From contig NZ_BMOU01000002.1 in assembly GCF_014647235.1 (NCBI RefSeq), positions 248,417 through 312,416 of the forward strand: a DNA stretch of 64,000 bases. The letters are read 5' to 3'. The DNA is from Haloarcula pellucida (GTDB lineage Archaea; Halobacteriota; Halobacteria; Halobacteriales; Haloarculaceae). Of this stretch, positions 16,586 to 25,078 are shown piece by piece; positions within the stretch are counted from its first letter, which is position 1; every line of letters starts with the position of its first letter. The position numbers and the translations under genes were made by a program. The notes below the pieces were generated by a model. That model was given only the letters and a program-made list of their open reading frames with translations. It made no database searches and was not told the DNA's origin.

Positions 16586-18400
16586 TCAGACGAACTCTTC
16601 GCTCCGATACTCGGTCAGTATGGGGACGTCCCTGTGGTTGTCGATGAGCGACGCGAGCGTCAGGACGTGACAGAGTTCCTCCCGCGTGTACGACTCCGGG
16701 TCGTCGAGGATCGTCTGTTCGAGCCCCTCTCGGTCGAGCATCGACTGCGGGTTCCGAGTGACCTGGTCACGGAGGCAGTCGACGAACGGCGACGTCGCTC
16801 GGTCGGCTTCGCCGTTGAGTCCCAGCAGTGACTTGATCGTCGGCTTGACGACGTCGAAAAGCGCCGGGTGTCGTTGCAAGACGTTGTAGAGGGCGACGCG
16901 CGCTTCGTGGGTGACGCTGGCCGGCGGCGCGCCGAAGTTCGCGTTCGGCACCGTCGCCAATTCGGGCGAGAGTTGCTTTAACACCGCCGCGTACAGCTGA
17001 TACCGCCGTTTCTGGGCGTCCGGGATGGACATGGCACAGTCGACGACGTCGGGCGCGTAAAACGGCGACGTCGTCCAGCAATGGTTCCGGTTCGTATCGG
17101 TCGCCTCGAAGAGCCACGAGAAGGCTCGCTGGAAGAGTTCGTAATGGACGAACCGCTTCGAGAGCGACGTTTCCGGGTACTCACGAACGGTCTCGCGGAC
17201 GTCCGCTCGCACTTCGGCTTCGGCGACGCCAGTCATCGCCTCGACGTCCTCGGCGGTGAACGTCTCCTCCGATTGCATGATGTACGAGACGAGTTCGTCG
17301 ATGGTCTCGATATCGACGACGGGTGAGATATCGGGGACGAGTTTGTCACCGCCATCGCCCGTGTACGTCCAGACGGGACCGTCGTGATCAGCTCTGATCT
17401 GTCGGAGGAACGGTTGCATGTGTGCGATTCCGAAGGGATCCGCCCCACCGCCCATGTCCAGATGGGCCAGCAGATCGCTCCCGTCTGGACCGGGCGTCGG
17501 CAAGCGGTCCCAGTTCGAACCGACGGCGTCGGTCAACTCTCGTGCGAGGTCGATATCCGCTCGCGAATCGTGTTCGAAGTCACGCGTTGCGGCGCTGTAG
17601 GACACCCCACATCGCTCGAAGCCCCCGAGAATCGCCCGTGAGTCCAACCCACCACTCAACAACACCACGTTCTCTCCGGGGGCGCTGTCGGCTCGACGCC
17701 TACAGGCGTTCGTGAACCGCCGTGCGAATTCGCGGGCGTTCTCCGTGACCGTGGCGTTGGCGTTCCGCTCGTCGTCGAAATCGAACTCGTAGTGTTGGTC
17801 GATAGCCTGCGCGCCAGTGTCCGTATCGATCTGGATGTGGTGTCCCTGCGGGAGCCGTCGCAGGTCGGCATAGAGAGTCCGATCCGCCAGCGCGTAGCCC
17901 AGACGGAGGTATTCGGCGACCGCCACCCGGTCGAACGTCGCACAGTTCCCGAGACGGGCCAGAATCGGTTTGTTGCGACCGACGAGCGCGTAGTCGGTGT
18001 GGACGGCGTAAAACAGCGGGAGTTGCCCCAGGAGGTCGGGTACGATCGTCACTGTCCCTGCAGCGGCGTCGTGCGCGTAGAAGACGAACTCGCCGTCGAG
18101 ATCCCGGAGCCACGTCGGATCCACTGGTGAGGCCTCACCGTCGACGAATCGGCGCTCGAGTTCGGCACGGAGTGTCTCCTCGTCGCGGTTGTAGACGACG
18201 CCCTCGACGAACACGGTACAGTCCCCGAACGTGACCTGCCTGAACGGATACTCGGGGTAGAGGGCCCTCGCTACGCTGCAGTGGCCGGCCTCGTACGAAT
18301 CGAACGTGTACCGGTCGTCGTAGAGCGAGGGTCGGTGAGCCGCCTCGATGTCGTCGTCCGCCGGGATAGACATCCCAGCGACCACGCTTATCCCGGGCAT
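16586..18400 (-). CDS. asparagine-synthase-like amidotransferase lacking the glutaminase cysteine
   Basis: This 604-residue protein has an N-terminal Ntn/class-II glutaminase-like domain (1-215) and a C-terminal ATP-pyrophosphatase domain with the PP-loop VVLLSGGLDSRAILGG (about 250) and TGDGGDK. AsnB needs Cys2 (MCGI) to release ammonia; here the start reads MPGISVVAGM, so glutamine hydrolysis is not expected and free ammonia or another donor would be needed. Such proteins occur in surface-polysaccharide loci, where some amidate uronic acids. A TATA-like sequence overlaps the first ATG, so the second Met (18373) is an alternative leaderless start; it also lacks a Cys. It sits in the segment between the two nucleotidyltransferase copies. 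Confidence 0.85.
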   Translation of the reverse strand: MPGISVVAGMSIPADDDIEAAHRPSLYDDRYTFDSYEAGHCSVARALYPEYPFRQVTFGDCTVFVEGVVYNRDEETLRAELERRFVDGEASPVDPTWLRDLDGEFVFYAHDAAAGTVTIVPDLLGQLPLFYAVHTDYALVGRNKPILARLGNCATFDRVAVAEYLRLGYALADRTLYADLRRLPQGHHIQIDTDTGAQAIDQHYEFDFDDERNANATVTENAREFARRFTNACRRRADSAPGENVVLLSGGLDSRAILGGFERCGVSYSAATRDFEHDSRADIDLARELTDAVGSNWDRLPTPGPDGSDLLAHLDMGGGADPFGIAHMQPFLRQIRADHDGPVWTYTGDGGDKLVPDISPVVDIETIDELVSYIMQSEETFTAEDVEAMTGVAEAEVRADVRETVREYPETSLSKRFVHYELFQRAFSWLFEATDTNRNHCWTTSPFYAPDVVDCAMSIPDAQKRRYQLYAAVLKQLSPELATVPNANFGAPPASVTHEARVALYNVLQRHPALFDVVKPTIKSLLGLNGEADRATSPFVDCLRDQVTRNPQSMLDREGLEQTILDDPESYTREELCHVLTLASLIDNHRDVPILTEYRSEEFV

Positions 18401-18575
18401 ATATCATCCCAACGTCGGAGTGGGTGCAAAAGTAGTAGCCGTGTTCCAATTTTAGTTGGTGTCTACTGTCATAGAGCGATCACGCTGTTCGTCAGCTGGC
18501 CCCAGTTGCTCCACTTATGGTCGGCAATAGCCTTCGAAGCGGACATCCGACGCGCCTGTGAACCATATTCGTGAC

Positions 18576-19373
18576 CTAATTACTGTCGAGCGTTTCGACT
18601 GCATCCTGATACCGCTCAGCGTACGGCCCGATTGCCTCACCAGCCCGTTCGGACAGGGCTGCAATCGCGTCCCGTCGCTCGTCATCGTCTAGATCGGCTG
18701 CTCGCACGCACTCGACGTAGCCATCTAGTGCGGTCTGAAAGGTTCGGGCATAGTGATCGTAGGCGGCGTCGATCCGATTCTCGTTGGTCTCGATACCTTC
18801 GGCGACGGCGCGGTAGATGGTTGCAGCCTCGGAATAGCGGTCGCGTGACCGGTACTGCTCGGCCTGCTCGAAGAAGTGCGAGAAGTCGATGGCCTCTGTG
18901 ACGACCGGATACTCGACAGTGTGGTCGTCGAACAGTTGGTCGACGTCGTCTCGATACTCCTCGACCGAGCGACCCTCGTCGTCGAACCGTGCGCGAAACC
19001 GATCACGGAGGTCGGGATCCCGAGTGAGTTCGTCGAGCAAGAACGACTGGAGTTCGTCTGCAGGGGCGTCATCGAGGAGGCCCGCAATCTGATCACGCTC
19101 GTCGGCAGGTGGTTGCTCAGCGACGTCCAACAGAACGGCGACGACGTGTTTGCAGATTCCCGGCCCGTCGTACGGACACGTACAGGTTGCCTCGAATGCC
19201 GTCGTGGACAGGTCGACAGTCACGTCGTAGGACCGTGAGCCCTGTACGTCGGCGGTGACGACCTCCCCGAACCGAGCCAGGCGTCCGATCCGCCCCTTTG
19301 CGCGGTAGTTCTGCCCGCGCTCGAACACCGCGTCCGTACACCGCTCGCGAACCTCGGCCTCGTCGATTGGCAT
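18576..19373 (-). CDS. SWIM zinc-finger protein
   Basis: This 265-residue protein has a SWIM finger near residues 63-81, CTCPYDGPGICKHVVAVLL, with the CxCxnCxH ligand set intact. Before it lies the usual beta-rich SWIM-associated segment (RGQNYRAKGRIGRLARFGEV). After it comes an all-helical acidic domain (about 90-265) with no recognised family, possibly TPR-like (YRSRDRYSEAATIYRAVAEG). SWIM proteins in archaea are often linked to DNA repair or helicases, but nothing nearby supports this. It lies between asnB-like and nucleotidyltransferase genes on the same strand with a 175-nt gap after it. Confidence 0.85.
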   Translation of the reverse strand: MPIDEAEVRERCTDAVFERGQNYRAKGRIGRLARFGEVVTADVQGSRSYDVTVDLSTTAFEATCTCPYDGPGICKHVVAVLLDVAEQPPADERDQIAGLLDDAPADELQSFLLDELTRDPDLRDRFRARFDDEGRSVEEYRDDVDQLFDDHTVEYPVVTEAIDFSHFFEQAEQYRSRDRYSEAATIYRAVAEGIETNENRIDAAYDHYARTFQTALDGYVECVRAADLDDDERRDAIAALSERAGEAIGPYAERYQDAVETLDSN

Positions 19374-19398
19374 AGTGTCGTCAGGCCGCTCTTCGTCT

Positions 19399-19745
19399 GC
19401 TCACTCGCTCGCGGCGATGTTCTCGGCGGCGAGTTCGGGGTCGACCTCGCCCTGCAACCGTTCTTCGGCCTCGTCGCGGTCCTCGGGATAGCCGATGTCG
19501 TTACGCCAGCCGTCCATGCGGATGGCGTCGATGGTCCGGCCAGAATGCAGGAGCAGGTCGATGGCGTCGCTGATCTCGTACTCGTCGCGGTTCGAGGGCT
19601 GGACGAGGTGACAGGCGTGGAAGATAGCCGGCGTGAACGTGTAAAAGCCGGTCATCACGAGATTGGAGGGTGGGTCCTCGGGCTTTTCGACGACCTCGGT
19701 TATCTCGCCGTACTTGTTGGTGTCACAGACGCCGTACCTGTTGGC
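19399..19745. repeat. intact copy of a 0.34-kb direct repeat (other copy 15957-16300)
   Basis: The 3' part of the nucleotidyltransferase gene here is directly repeated at 15957-16300. Identity starts 2 nt past the stop codon (GCTCACTCGCTCGCGGCGAT in both) and continues, with scattered mismatches and two small indels, for about 340 nt. The copies have the same orientation and bracket the asparagine-synthase-like and SWIM genes. Confidence 0.85.
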
Positions 19746-20156
19746 TTCCTCCCACGGCACTTCCTCGACGAGGAAGGCAGCGTCGGCTCTATCCTCACGT
19801 TGACGGTTGACGACGTCCTGCAGATTGGCCTCGAAGATGTTGTCTCCCAGCATCAGCATGAAGTCGTCGTCGATGTTCTCCTCGACCGTGAGGAGGGCGT
19901 GGGCGAGTCCCTTCTGCTCGCGCTGGTGGGTGTACGTGATTGGCACGCCCTCGAACTCGTCCTCGAAGTGGTTGATGATGGCCTGTTTCTTGTAGCCGAC
20001 CACGACCAGCAGTTCGTCGGCACCCAACTCGATGAGTTGCTCGAAGCAGTGCGTGAGGATGGGCTTGCCCGCGACTTCGACCATCCCCTTCGGTTTGTCC
20101 TCGGTGAGCGGGCGGAGGCGGGTCCCCTCACCGGCGGCGAGTACGACAGCCTTCAT
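19401..20156 (-). CDS. glucose-1-phosphate thymidylyl/uridylyltransferase, short form
   Basis: This 251-residue nucleotidyltransferase lacks the C-terminal beta-helix. LAAGEGTRLRPLTEDKPKGM (6-25) is the substrate/pyrophosphate loop, GDNIFEANL the metal-binding Asp region and VVEKPEDPPSNL the sugar-binding loop. The ATG at 20156 starts directly on the first strand. The short form resembles AglF, the Haloferax N-glycosylation glucose-1-P uridylyltransferase, and RmlA; I cannot choose the nucleotide. It is divergent from the STT3-like gene. Its tail has a truncated twin at 15959. Confidence 0.88.
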   Translation of the reverse strand: MKAVVLAAGEGTRLRPLTEDKPKGMVEVAGKPILTHCFEQLIELGADELLVVVGYKKQAIINHFEDEFEGVPITYTHQREQKGLAHALLTVEENIDDDFMLMLGDNIFEANLQDVVNRQREDRADAAFLVEEVPWEEANRYGVCDTNKYGEITEVVEKPEDPPSNLVMTGFYTFTPAIFHACHLVQPSNRDEYEISDAIDLLLHSGRTIDAIRMDGWRNDIGYPEDRDEAEERLQGEVDPELAAENIAASE

Positions 20157-20304
20157 GGACGCTACTCGTCGGCCACCAGTCAAAGTTCTTGTTGCTCTCT
20201 GTGACATCGGCCACGGCGACCGCGAGACGTCTCGTACTCGCTCAGGCTTCCCGTCCGAGGCCGTGGCAAGCAATTTAAGACCGGGACCGGTGTTGTCACG
20301 ATTA
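20157..20304. promoter_or_regulatory. divergent promoter region, nucleotidyltransferase / STT3-like gene
   Basis: A rightward TATA-like CAATTTAAGA (20270-20279) lies about 30 nt before the ATG at 20305. On the left strand an AACTTTGACT element lies about 25 nt before the ATG at 20156. Both fit leaderless or short-leader starts. Confidence 0.45.
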
Positions 20305-23265
20305 ATGCCTGACCCGCACGAGGAGACTGTCGCCCTCCTTGAGGACCACCCCGAGCGAGAGCAGACGATCCGGTCGCTGCTGACGCTCGACGCTGAGCGC
20401 GACACCTGGTCGTTCGACGAGGCCGCCCTCGACTCTGGCACGTTCGGCGAACTCGTCTCCCGGGGTATCGTCGAGAAGGTCGACGGCGAGTACCGCATCG
20501 CAGACAGGGCGGCGACACAGGCCGCTCTCGACGGCGACGCCAGACCCCAATCCGATGGAACCGAACCGCAGGAGGACGGGCTATCGCTCGATATCTCTCT
20601 TGGCTCGGTGGACTGGACACTCGTCGGGTCACTCGTGGCGCTCGTGGGGCTGGTCGTCCTGTTTCGGACAGCCTTCTCGTGGTCGGCCGTCTTCCGCGAC
20701 GGACACGTCGTACTGATGGGGAACGACGCGTACCTCTACAGAGACTGGGTCGAACACCTCCTCCGTGCGGACCCGACGCTCGGGGGGCTCCCCCAGCGGA
20801 TGGCGACCCACGACGTGTTGATGATCGTCACGGCGTGGGGTCTCGCCGGGGTTCTGGGCGGGACCGCCAACGCGGCCGGGATGGCACTCGCGTGGTACCC
20901 CGTCGTCGCGGCTGTCGTCGTCGGCCTCGCCGTCTACGGGATGGCGACGGTCGCGTTCGACCGACAGACCGGATTGGCGTCGCTGGCTGTCTACGCCGTG
21001 ACGCCCGCTGCGGTGTATCGAACCGCGCTCGGCTTCGGCGACCACCACGCGTTCGATTACGTCTGGCTTTCGATCACTCTGGCCTCACTGGTCGTCCTCG
21101 CCGGCCAGCGCGTCGACTGGCGGACCGTCACGCGCCGACGTGTCCTCGCCGCTGCGGGCGTTGTCGTCGGCGTCGTCGCACAGACGTTCGCGTGGCGAGC
21201 GGGACCGCTTCTCCTCTTGCCGATCGGAGTGTATCTCGTCGTCCGGTGTGCCGCCGACATCGCGGCCGGCCGCTCACCCGTCAGGTCGAACGCGTGGCTT
21301 CTGGGGTCGCTCGCCGTCGGGTCCGTACTCGTGTTGGGGGTCCACGCGCTCCTCGGGTGGGCAGAACCGTTCCGCGCGCTGTCGCCGGCCCTGCTCGCGG
21401 GCGGTGCCGTTCTCGTGGCGTCGGTTTCGGAAGTCGCCTCTCGACGTGACACCGCTCCCGGAGTGGCGCTCGGCGCCGAGTTCGTCGGTGGCATCGCGCT
21501 CTTCGGTCTCGCTTTCGTGGTGTTCCAGCCCGTTCAGGTCGCGTTCTCCGACGGTCTCCGGTACTTCCAGACGTACGGGCAAAGCGACATCGCTGAGACC
21601 CTCTCGTTGTTCAGCACGCAGAACGGCGGGCTCATCGCGCCGTTCCTGTTTTTCGGCTTCGCCTTCTTTTTCGGGATCGGCGCGCTCGTCGCGGCGTCGG
21701 TGTGGGTCTCCCGAACCGACCGACCGTCGATCCTCTGTCTCGTCACGTACGGGTGGTGCTTCGTCGTCGCTGCTGCCGTTCAGCTACGCTTCGCGGCGCA
21801 GTTAGCGATTCCGCTGTCTGTCTTCACCGGCGTCGCGTTCGTCTATATCGCGACGCGGATAGACCTGCTACCGGAACCCGAGTGGCTGTCGGTTCAGGGG
21901 GACGGTCGACCGACGATCACCGACACGGACGCCACGAAGACGACGCTTACGCTCCCCGACTCGCGTACGCTTCTCAACCTCGGGCTGTTGTTCCTCCTCG
22001 TGGGTGGTGTCGGATTCGTTCAGGCACCGGTCAAGACCACGCAACTCGCCGTCGAAGACGCGACGTACGACGCAGCCGTCGGGACGGATACTGTCGCCGA
22101 ACAGCAAGCCCGCTCGTGGCCGGAGAACTACGTGTTCAGCCAGTGGGGACGAAACCGGGTGTACAACTACTTCGTCAGCGGGCACGCCGAATCGTACTCG
22201 TACGCACGGGAGAACTACGGGGCGTTCGTTAGCTCGACGGCACCCGAGTCGTGGTATCGGACACTGGCGTCGAACTCGACTGGGTTCGTGGTCGTCCAGC
22301 CACAGCCAGCCATAACAGAGTCTGCGACGGTCCAGTCCCGGCTGTGGGACCGATGGGGGAGCCGTGGCAACGGTACCGACGGCGTGGGACACTACCAGGC
22401 GGTGTACGCGAACGACCAGCGGAAGGTCTTCCAGTTAGTCCCCGGCGCGCGTCTGACGGGAACGTCGACACCGAACACGACCGTCGACCTACAGACGACG
22501 GTCGAACTCGACGAACGGCAGTTTCAGTACACACGGCGAGTGGAGACGAACCGGTACGGGGAGTACGGTGTCACTGTCCCGTACAGTGGCACCTATTCCG
22601 TCCAGAACCGGACTCGAACCGTCTCCGACGCCGCCGTCGAAAACGGCTCGACCATCGGGCCCTACGTGGCTCACTATTCGTTCGACGACCGGCGGGGTGA
22701 CGTCGTGACGGACGCGGTCGGTGGGACGACGGGGACGATTCAGGGCGCAGAGTGGGTCGACGGGCCGCGTGGCAGTGCGCTCGCGTTCGACGCCGACAGC
22801 AACGATACGGTTCTCGTCGACGACTCGGCGGGGCAACTGCAGGGGGCAGAGCAGTTCACCATCTGTACCCGCGCAAAACCCGACGACTCGACCGCTGCAC
22901 GACAGGACGTCGTCAACGTCGGCGGGTTCGACGCGCTCATCGCGTGGGGAGGACAGGCCGGGTGGGAAGTGTACTTCCGGAACCAGACTGGCTCCTACTC
23001 GCTGATGGCCACCTCGGACCAGCCAACGGGGTGGACCGACGTCTGCGGTCGCTACGACGGGTCCACGCTCGAACTGTGGATCGACGGCGACCTAGTCGCT
23101 GAACGCCCCGCGACCGGAACGGTCGGCGACCAGGGCGGGACGACGAGTATCGGTAGCTTCTCTAACAACGACCGGTTTTTCGACGGGACCGTAGACGACG
23201 TTCGCATCTACAGGTCTGCTCTCGAACCGTCACAGATACGGAATCTAACCACACGAGACGACTGA
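20305..23265 (+). CDS. STT3/GT-C-like membrane protein with N-terminal wHTH and C-terminal LamG
   Basis: This is a 986-residue protein. Residues 1-80 are a soluble winged-helix-like domain (REQTIRSLLTLDAERDTWSF ... GIVEKVDGEYRIAD). Residues 105-580 hold about 12 membrane helices. GNDAYLYRDWVE (139-150), before or in the first external loop, resembles the DxY acidic motif of STT3/AglB. The soluble part has ENYVFSQWGRNRVYNYFVSG (about 605-624) where oligosaccharyltransferases have WWDYG, so the acceptor-binding motif is altered. Residues about 785-980 are a LamG/concanavalin-like domain (YVAHYSFDDRRGDVVTDAVG ... FFDGTVDDVRIYRSAL). It probably transfers a lipid-linked sugar or glycan outside the cell. 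ATG 20305 is set by the TATA box upstream; the longer frame from 20032 is antisense to the neighbour. Confidence 0.75.
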   Translation: MPDPHEETVALLEDHPEREQTIRSLLTLDAERDTWSFDEAALDSGTFGELVSRGIVEKVDGEYRIADRAATQAALDGDARPQSDGTEPQEDGLSLDISLGSVDWTLVGSLVALVGLVVLFRTAFSWSAVFRDGHVVLMGNDAYLYRDWVEHLLRADPTLGGLPQRMATHDVLMIVTAWGLAGVLGGTANAAGMALAWYPVVAAVVVGLAVYGMATVAFDRQTGLASLAVYAVTPAAVYRTALGFGDHHAFDYVWLSITLASLVVLAGQRVDWRTVTRRRVLAAAGVVVGVVAQTFAWRAGPLLLLPIGVYLVVRCAADIAAGRSPVRSNAWLLGSLAVGSVLVLGVHALLGWAEPFRALSPALLAGGAVLVASVSEVASRRDTAPGVALGAEFVGGIALFGLAFVVFQPVQVAFSDGLRYFQTYGQSDIAETLSLFSTQNGGLIAPFLFFGFAFFFGIGALVAASVWVSRTDRPSILCLVTYGWCFVVAAAVQLRFAAQLAIPLSVFTGVAFVYIATRIDLLPEPEWLSVQGDGRPTITDTDATKTTLTLPDSRTLLNLGLLFLLVGGVGFVQAPVKTTQLAVEDATYDAAVGTDTVAEQQARSWPENYVFSQWGRNRVYNYFVSGHAESYSYARENYGAFVSSTAPESWYRTLASNSTGFVVVQPQPAITESATVQSRLWDRWGSRGNGTDGVGHYQAVYANDQRKVFQLVPGARLTGTSTPNTTVDLQTTVELDERQFQYTRRVETNRYGEYGVTVPYSGTYSVQNRTRTVSDAAVENGSTIGPYVAHYSFDDRRGDVVTDAVGGTTGTIQGAEWVDGPRGSALAFDADSNDTVLVDDSAGQLQGAEQFTICTRAKPDDSTAARQDVVNVGGFDALIAWGGQAGWEVYFRNQTGSYSLMATSDQPTGWTDVCGRYDGSTLELWIDGDLVAERPATGTVGDQGGTTSIGSFSNNDRFFDGTVDDVRIYRSALEPSQIRNLTTRDD

Positions 23266-23331
23266 ACTCCGACGTACCGCGGTGGAAAGAGTCCGGAACC
23301 TATATGATTGGCCTTTAGATACAACATAACG

Positions 23332-23802
23332 ATGATACACGATGTCGAACTAAAGGATCTGCAGGCTAACGTCGACGAACGTGGTGAGCTGACGGAAATC
23401 TGGCGGTCGGACTGGGAGTTTTACGACGGAGACGATACCCCGGAGATGTCCTATTTCTCGGTTTCGTACCCGGGTATCATTCGAGCGTGGCACCGCCACC
23501 ACCGTGGACAGATCGACCATTTCGTCGTCCCGCACGGGAAAGTGAAGGTCGGCATCTACGACGACCGCGAGGGGTCGCCGACGGAAGGCGAACTCGACAC
23601 GTACGTCATCGGCGAGGGGAACATGCAGGCTATCCGCGTCCCCGGTGACTGCTGGCACGGGTTCAAGGTCGTCGGCGACGAACGGGCGACGCTGCTTAAC
23701 TTCCCGACCAACCTCTATGACTACGAGGACCCCGACGAGGAACGACTGCCGTACGACACCGACAAGATTCCGCTAGACTGGGAGGAACCGCCCCACGAGT
23801 GA
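23332..23802 (+). CDS. dTDP-4-dehydrorhamnose 3,5-epimerase-like cupin (RmlC family)
   Basis: This 156-residue RmlC-like cupin starts MIHDVELKDLQANVDERGEL. It keeps the substrate-base motif AWHRHHRGQIDHFVV, in which the His of the RmlC active site sits, and a late WHGFKVVGDERATLLNFPT strand where RmlC has its catalytic Tyr region. It likely epimerises a dTDP-4-keto-6-deoxyhexose or a related nucleotide sugar, similar to Agl13 of Haloferax. ATG 23332 is preferred to the upstream frame because a TATA-like CTATATGATT lies at 23300-23309. It is the first gene of a tight run with the nucleotidyltransferase 2 nt downstream. Confidence 0.82.
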   Translation: MIHDVELKDLQANVDERGELTEIWRSDWEFYDGDDTPEMSYFSVSYPGIIRAWHRHHRGQIDHFVVPHGKVKVGIYDDREGSPTEGELDTYVIGEGNMQAIRVPGDCWHGFKVVGDERATLLNFPTNLYDYEDPDEERLPYDTDKIPLDWEEPPHE

Positions 23803-23804
23803 CG

Positions 23805-24878
23805 ATGAAAGGCATTATCCTCGCGGGCGGCACTGGCTCTCGTCTCCGCCCGATCACGCATACCGGTCCGAAGCAGTTGGTCCCCGTGGCCAACAAACCG
23901 GTCATGGAATACGCCATCGAAGACCTCCGTGACGCTGGCGTCACCGAGATCGGCATCGTTCTCGGCGATAAGGGCCGCGACGAGATTCAGGCGTACTTCG
24001 GCGACGGGAGCGACTACGACGTCGACCTGACCTACATCGTGCAGGGCGAACCGCTCGGACTCGCACACGCCGTCGGCTGTACTCGTGATTTCGTCGGTGA
24101 CGACTCGTTCGTCGTCTACCTCGGCGACGACCTGATGCGCGAGGGCATCGAGGACCTCGTCGCCGACTTCGACTCGTCGACGTACGCCGCCGGAATCGGG
24201 CTACAGGAAGTCAACGAACCGTCCCGGTACGGCATCGTCGATATCGGTGACAACGGCGACGTGGTCGGTCTCGTCGAGAAACCGGACGACCCGCCATCGA
24301 ATCTGGCCCTCATCGGTATCTACGTGTTCACGCCCGCGATCTTCGAGCAGATCGAAGCCCTCGAACCCTCCTGGCGCGGCGAACTGGAGATTACCGAGGC
24401 GATACAGGGCTTGCTCGAAGACGGCCACCGTGTCCAGTCTCACACCGTTCACGGCTGGTGGAAAGACACCGGGAAACCGGAGGACGTCCTCCACGCCAAC
24501 CGACTCGTCCTCGACGCCATCGAGAAGGACATCCGTGGTGAGATAGAGGACGACGAGAACATCCGTGGCCGTATCGACCTCGGCGAGGGAAGCGTCATCG
24601 AGGCCGGTGCGGTCATTCGCGGGCCGGTCTCTATCGGCGAAAACACCCGAATCGGGGCGAACGCCTACATCGGCCCCTACACCAGCATCGGGAGCGACTC
24701 CGAAATCGACAACGTCCACCTGGAGTCAAGCGTCACCATCGGCGACAACAAGATAACGGCCAACCGGACTATCGTCGACAGCCTCATCGGTCGGCACGCG
24801 ACGCTGATCAACAACGAGAACAAGAAACCGAAAGGAGATCGCCTCGTCGTCGGGCAGAACTCCTCGCTGGAGCTGTGA
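23805..24878 (+). CDS. rmlA: glucose-1-phosphate thymidylyltransferase, long form
   Basis: This 357-residue enzyme has ILAGGTGSRLRPITHTGPKQ (5-24), the RmlA signature with TGPKQ rather than the NRPKP of UTP enzymes. It also has VYLGDDLMREGIEDLV as the metal-binding region, VEKPDDPPSNLALIGIYVF, WWKDTGKPEDVL and a C-terminal left-handed beta-helix (about 245-357). Long-form RmlA proteins of archaea and actinobacteria have this plan. The ATG at 23805, 2 nt after the epimerase stop, is chosen over a GTG overlapping that stop. With the RmlC-like and RmlD-like neighbours it suggests a dTDP-rhamnose-type pathway (compare Agl11 in Haloferax). Confidence 0.88.
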   Translation: MKGIILAGGTGSRLRPITHTGPKQLVPVANKPVMEYAIEDLRDAGVTEIGIVLGDKGRDEIQAYFGDGSDYDVDLTYIVQGEPLGLAHAVGCTRDFVGDDSFVVYLGDDLMREGIEDLVADFDSSTYAAGIGLQEVNEPSRYGIVDIGDNGDVVGLVEKPDDPPSNLALIGIYVFTPAIFEQIEALEPSWRGELEITEAIQGLLEDGHRVQSHTVHGWWKDTGKPEDVLHANRLVLDAIEKDIRGEIEDDENIRGRIDLGEGSVIEAGAVIRGPVSIGENTRIGANAYIGPYTSIGSDSEIDNVHLESSVTIGDNKITANRTIVDSLIGRHATLINNENKKPKGDRLVVGQNSSLEL

Positions 24879-24881
24879 CCA

Positions 24882-25064
24882 ATGCGAATCATCACTCACT
24901 CGTGTCCGGACTGTGGTACCATCGTTGCAGGAAACATCCTCGAACGACGCCGCACGATGAAGTGCCCCGGCCTCGATTGTGAGGCCGTTCTCCGGTTCGC
25001 CGATCTCGACAGCGACGACCAGACCTACATAACCGAAAACCAAGAGAAATATACTCTCGACTAA
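24882..25064 (+). CDS. 60-residue zinc-ribbon protein
   Basis: This tiny protein has CPDCGTIVAGN (8-18) and CPGLDC (28-33), a four-cysteine ribbon, followed by an acidic tail. It starts 3 nt after rmlA and ends 14 nt before the epimerase, so it is inside the operon and not a chance ORF. Haloarchaea encode many small zinc-finger proteins of unknown role; a regulatory or protein-binding job in glycan synthesis is possible but unproven. Confidence 0.75.
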   Translation: MRIITHSCPDCGTIVAGNILERRRTMKCPGLDCEAVLRFADLDSDDQTYITENQEKYTLD

Positions 25065-25078
25065 GAAGTACGCAAACG

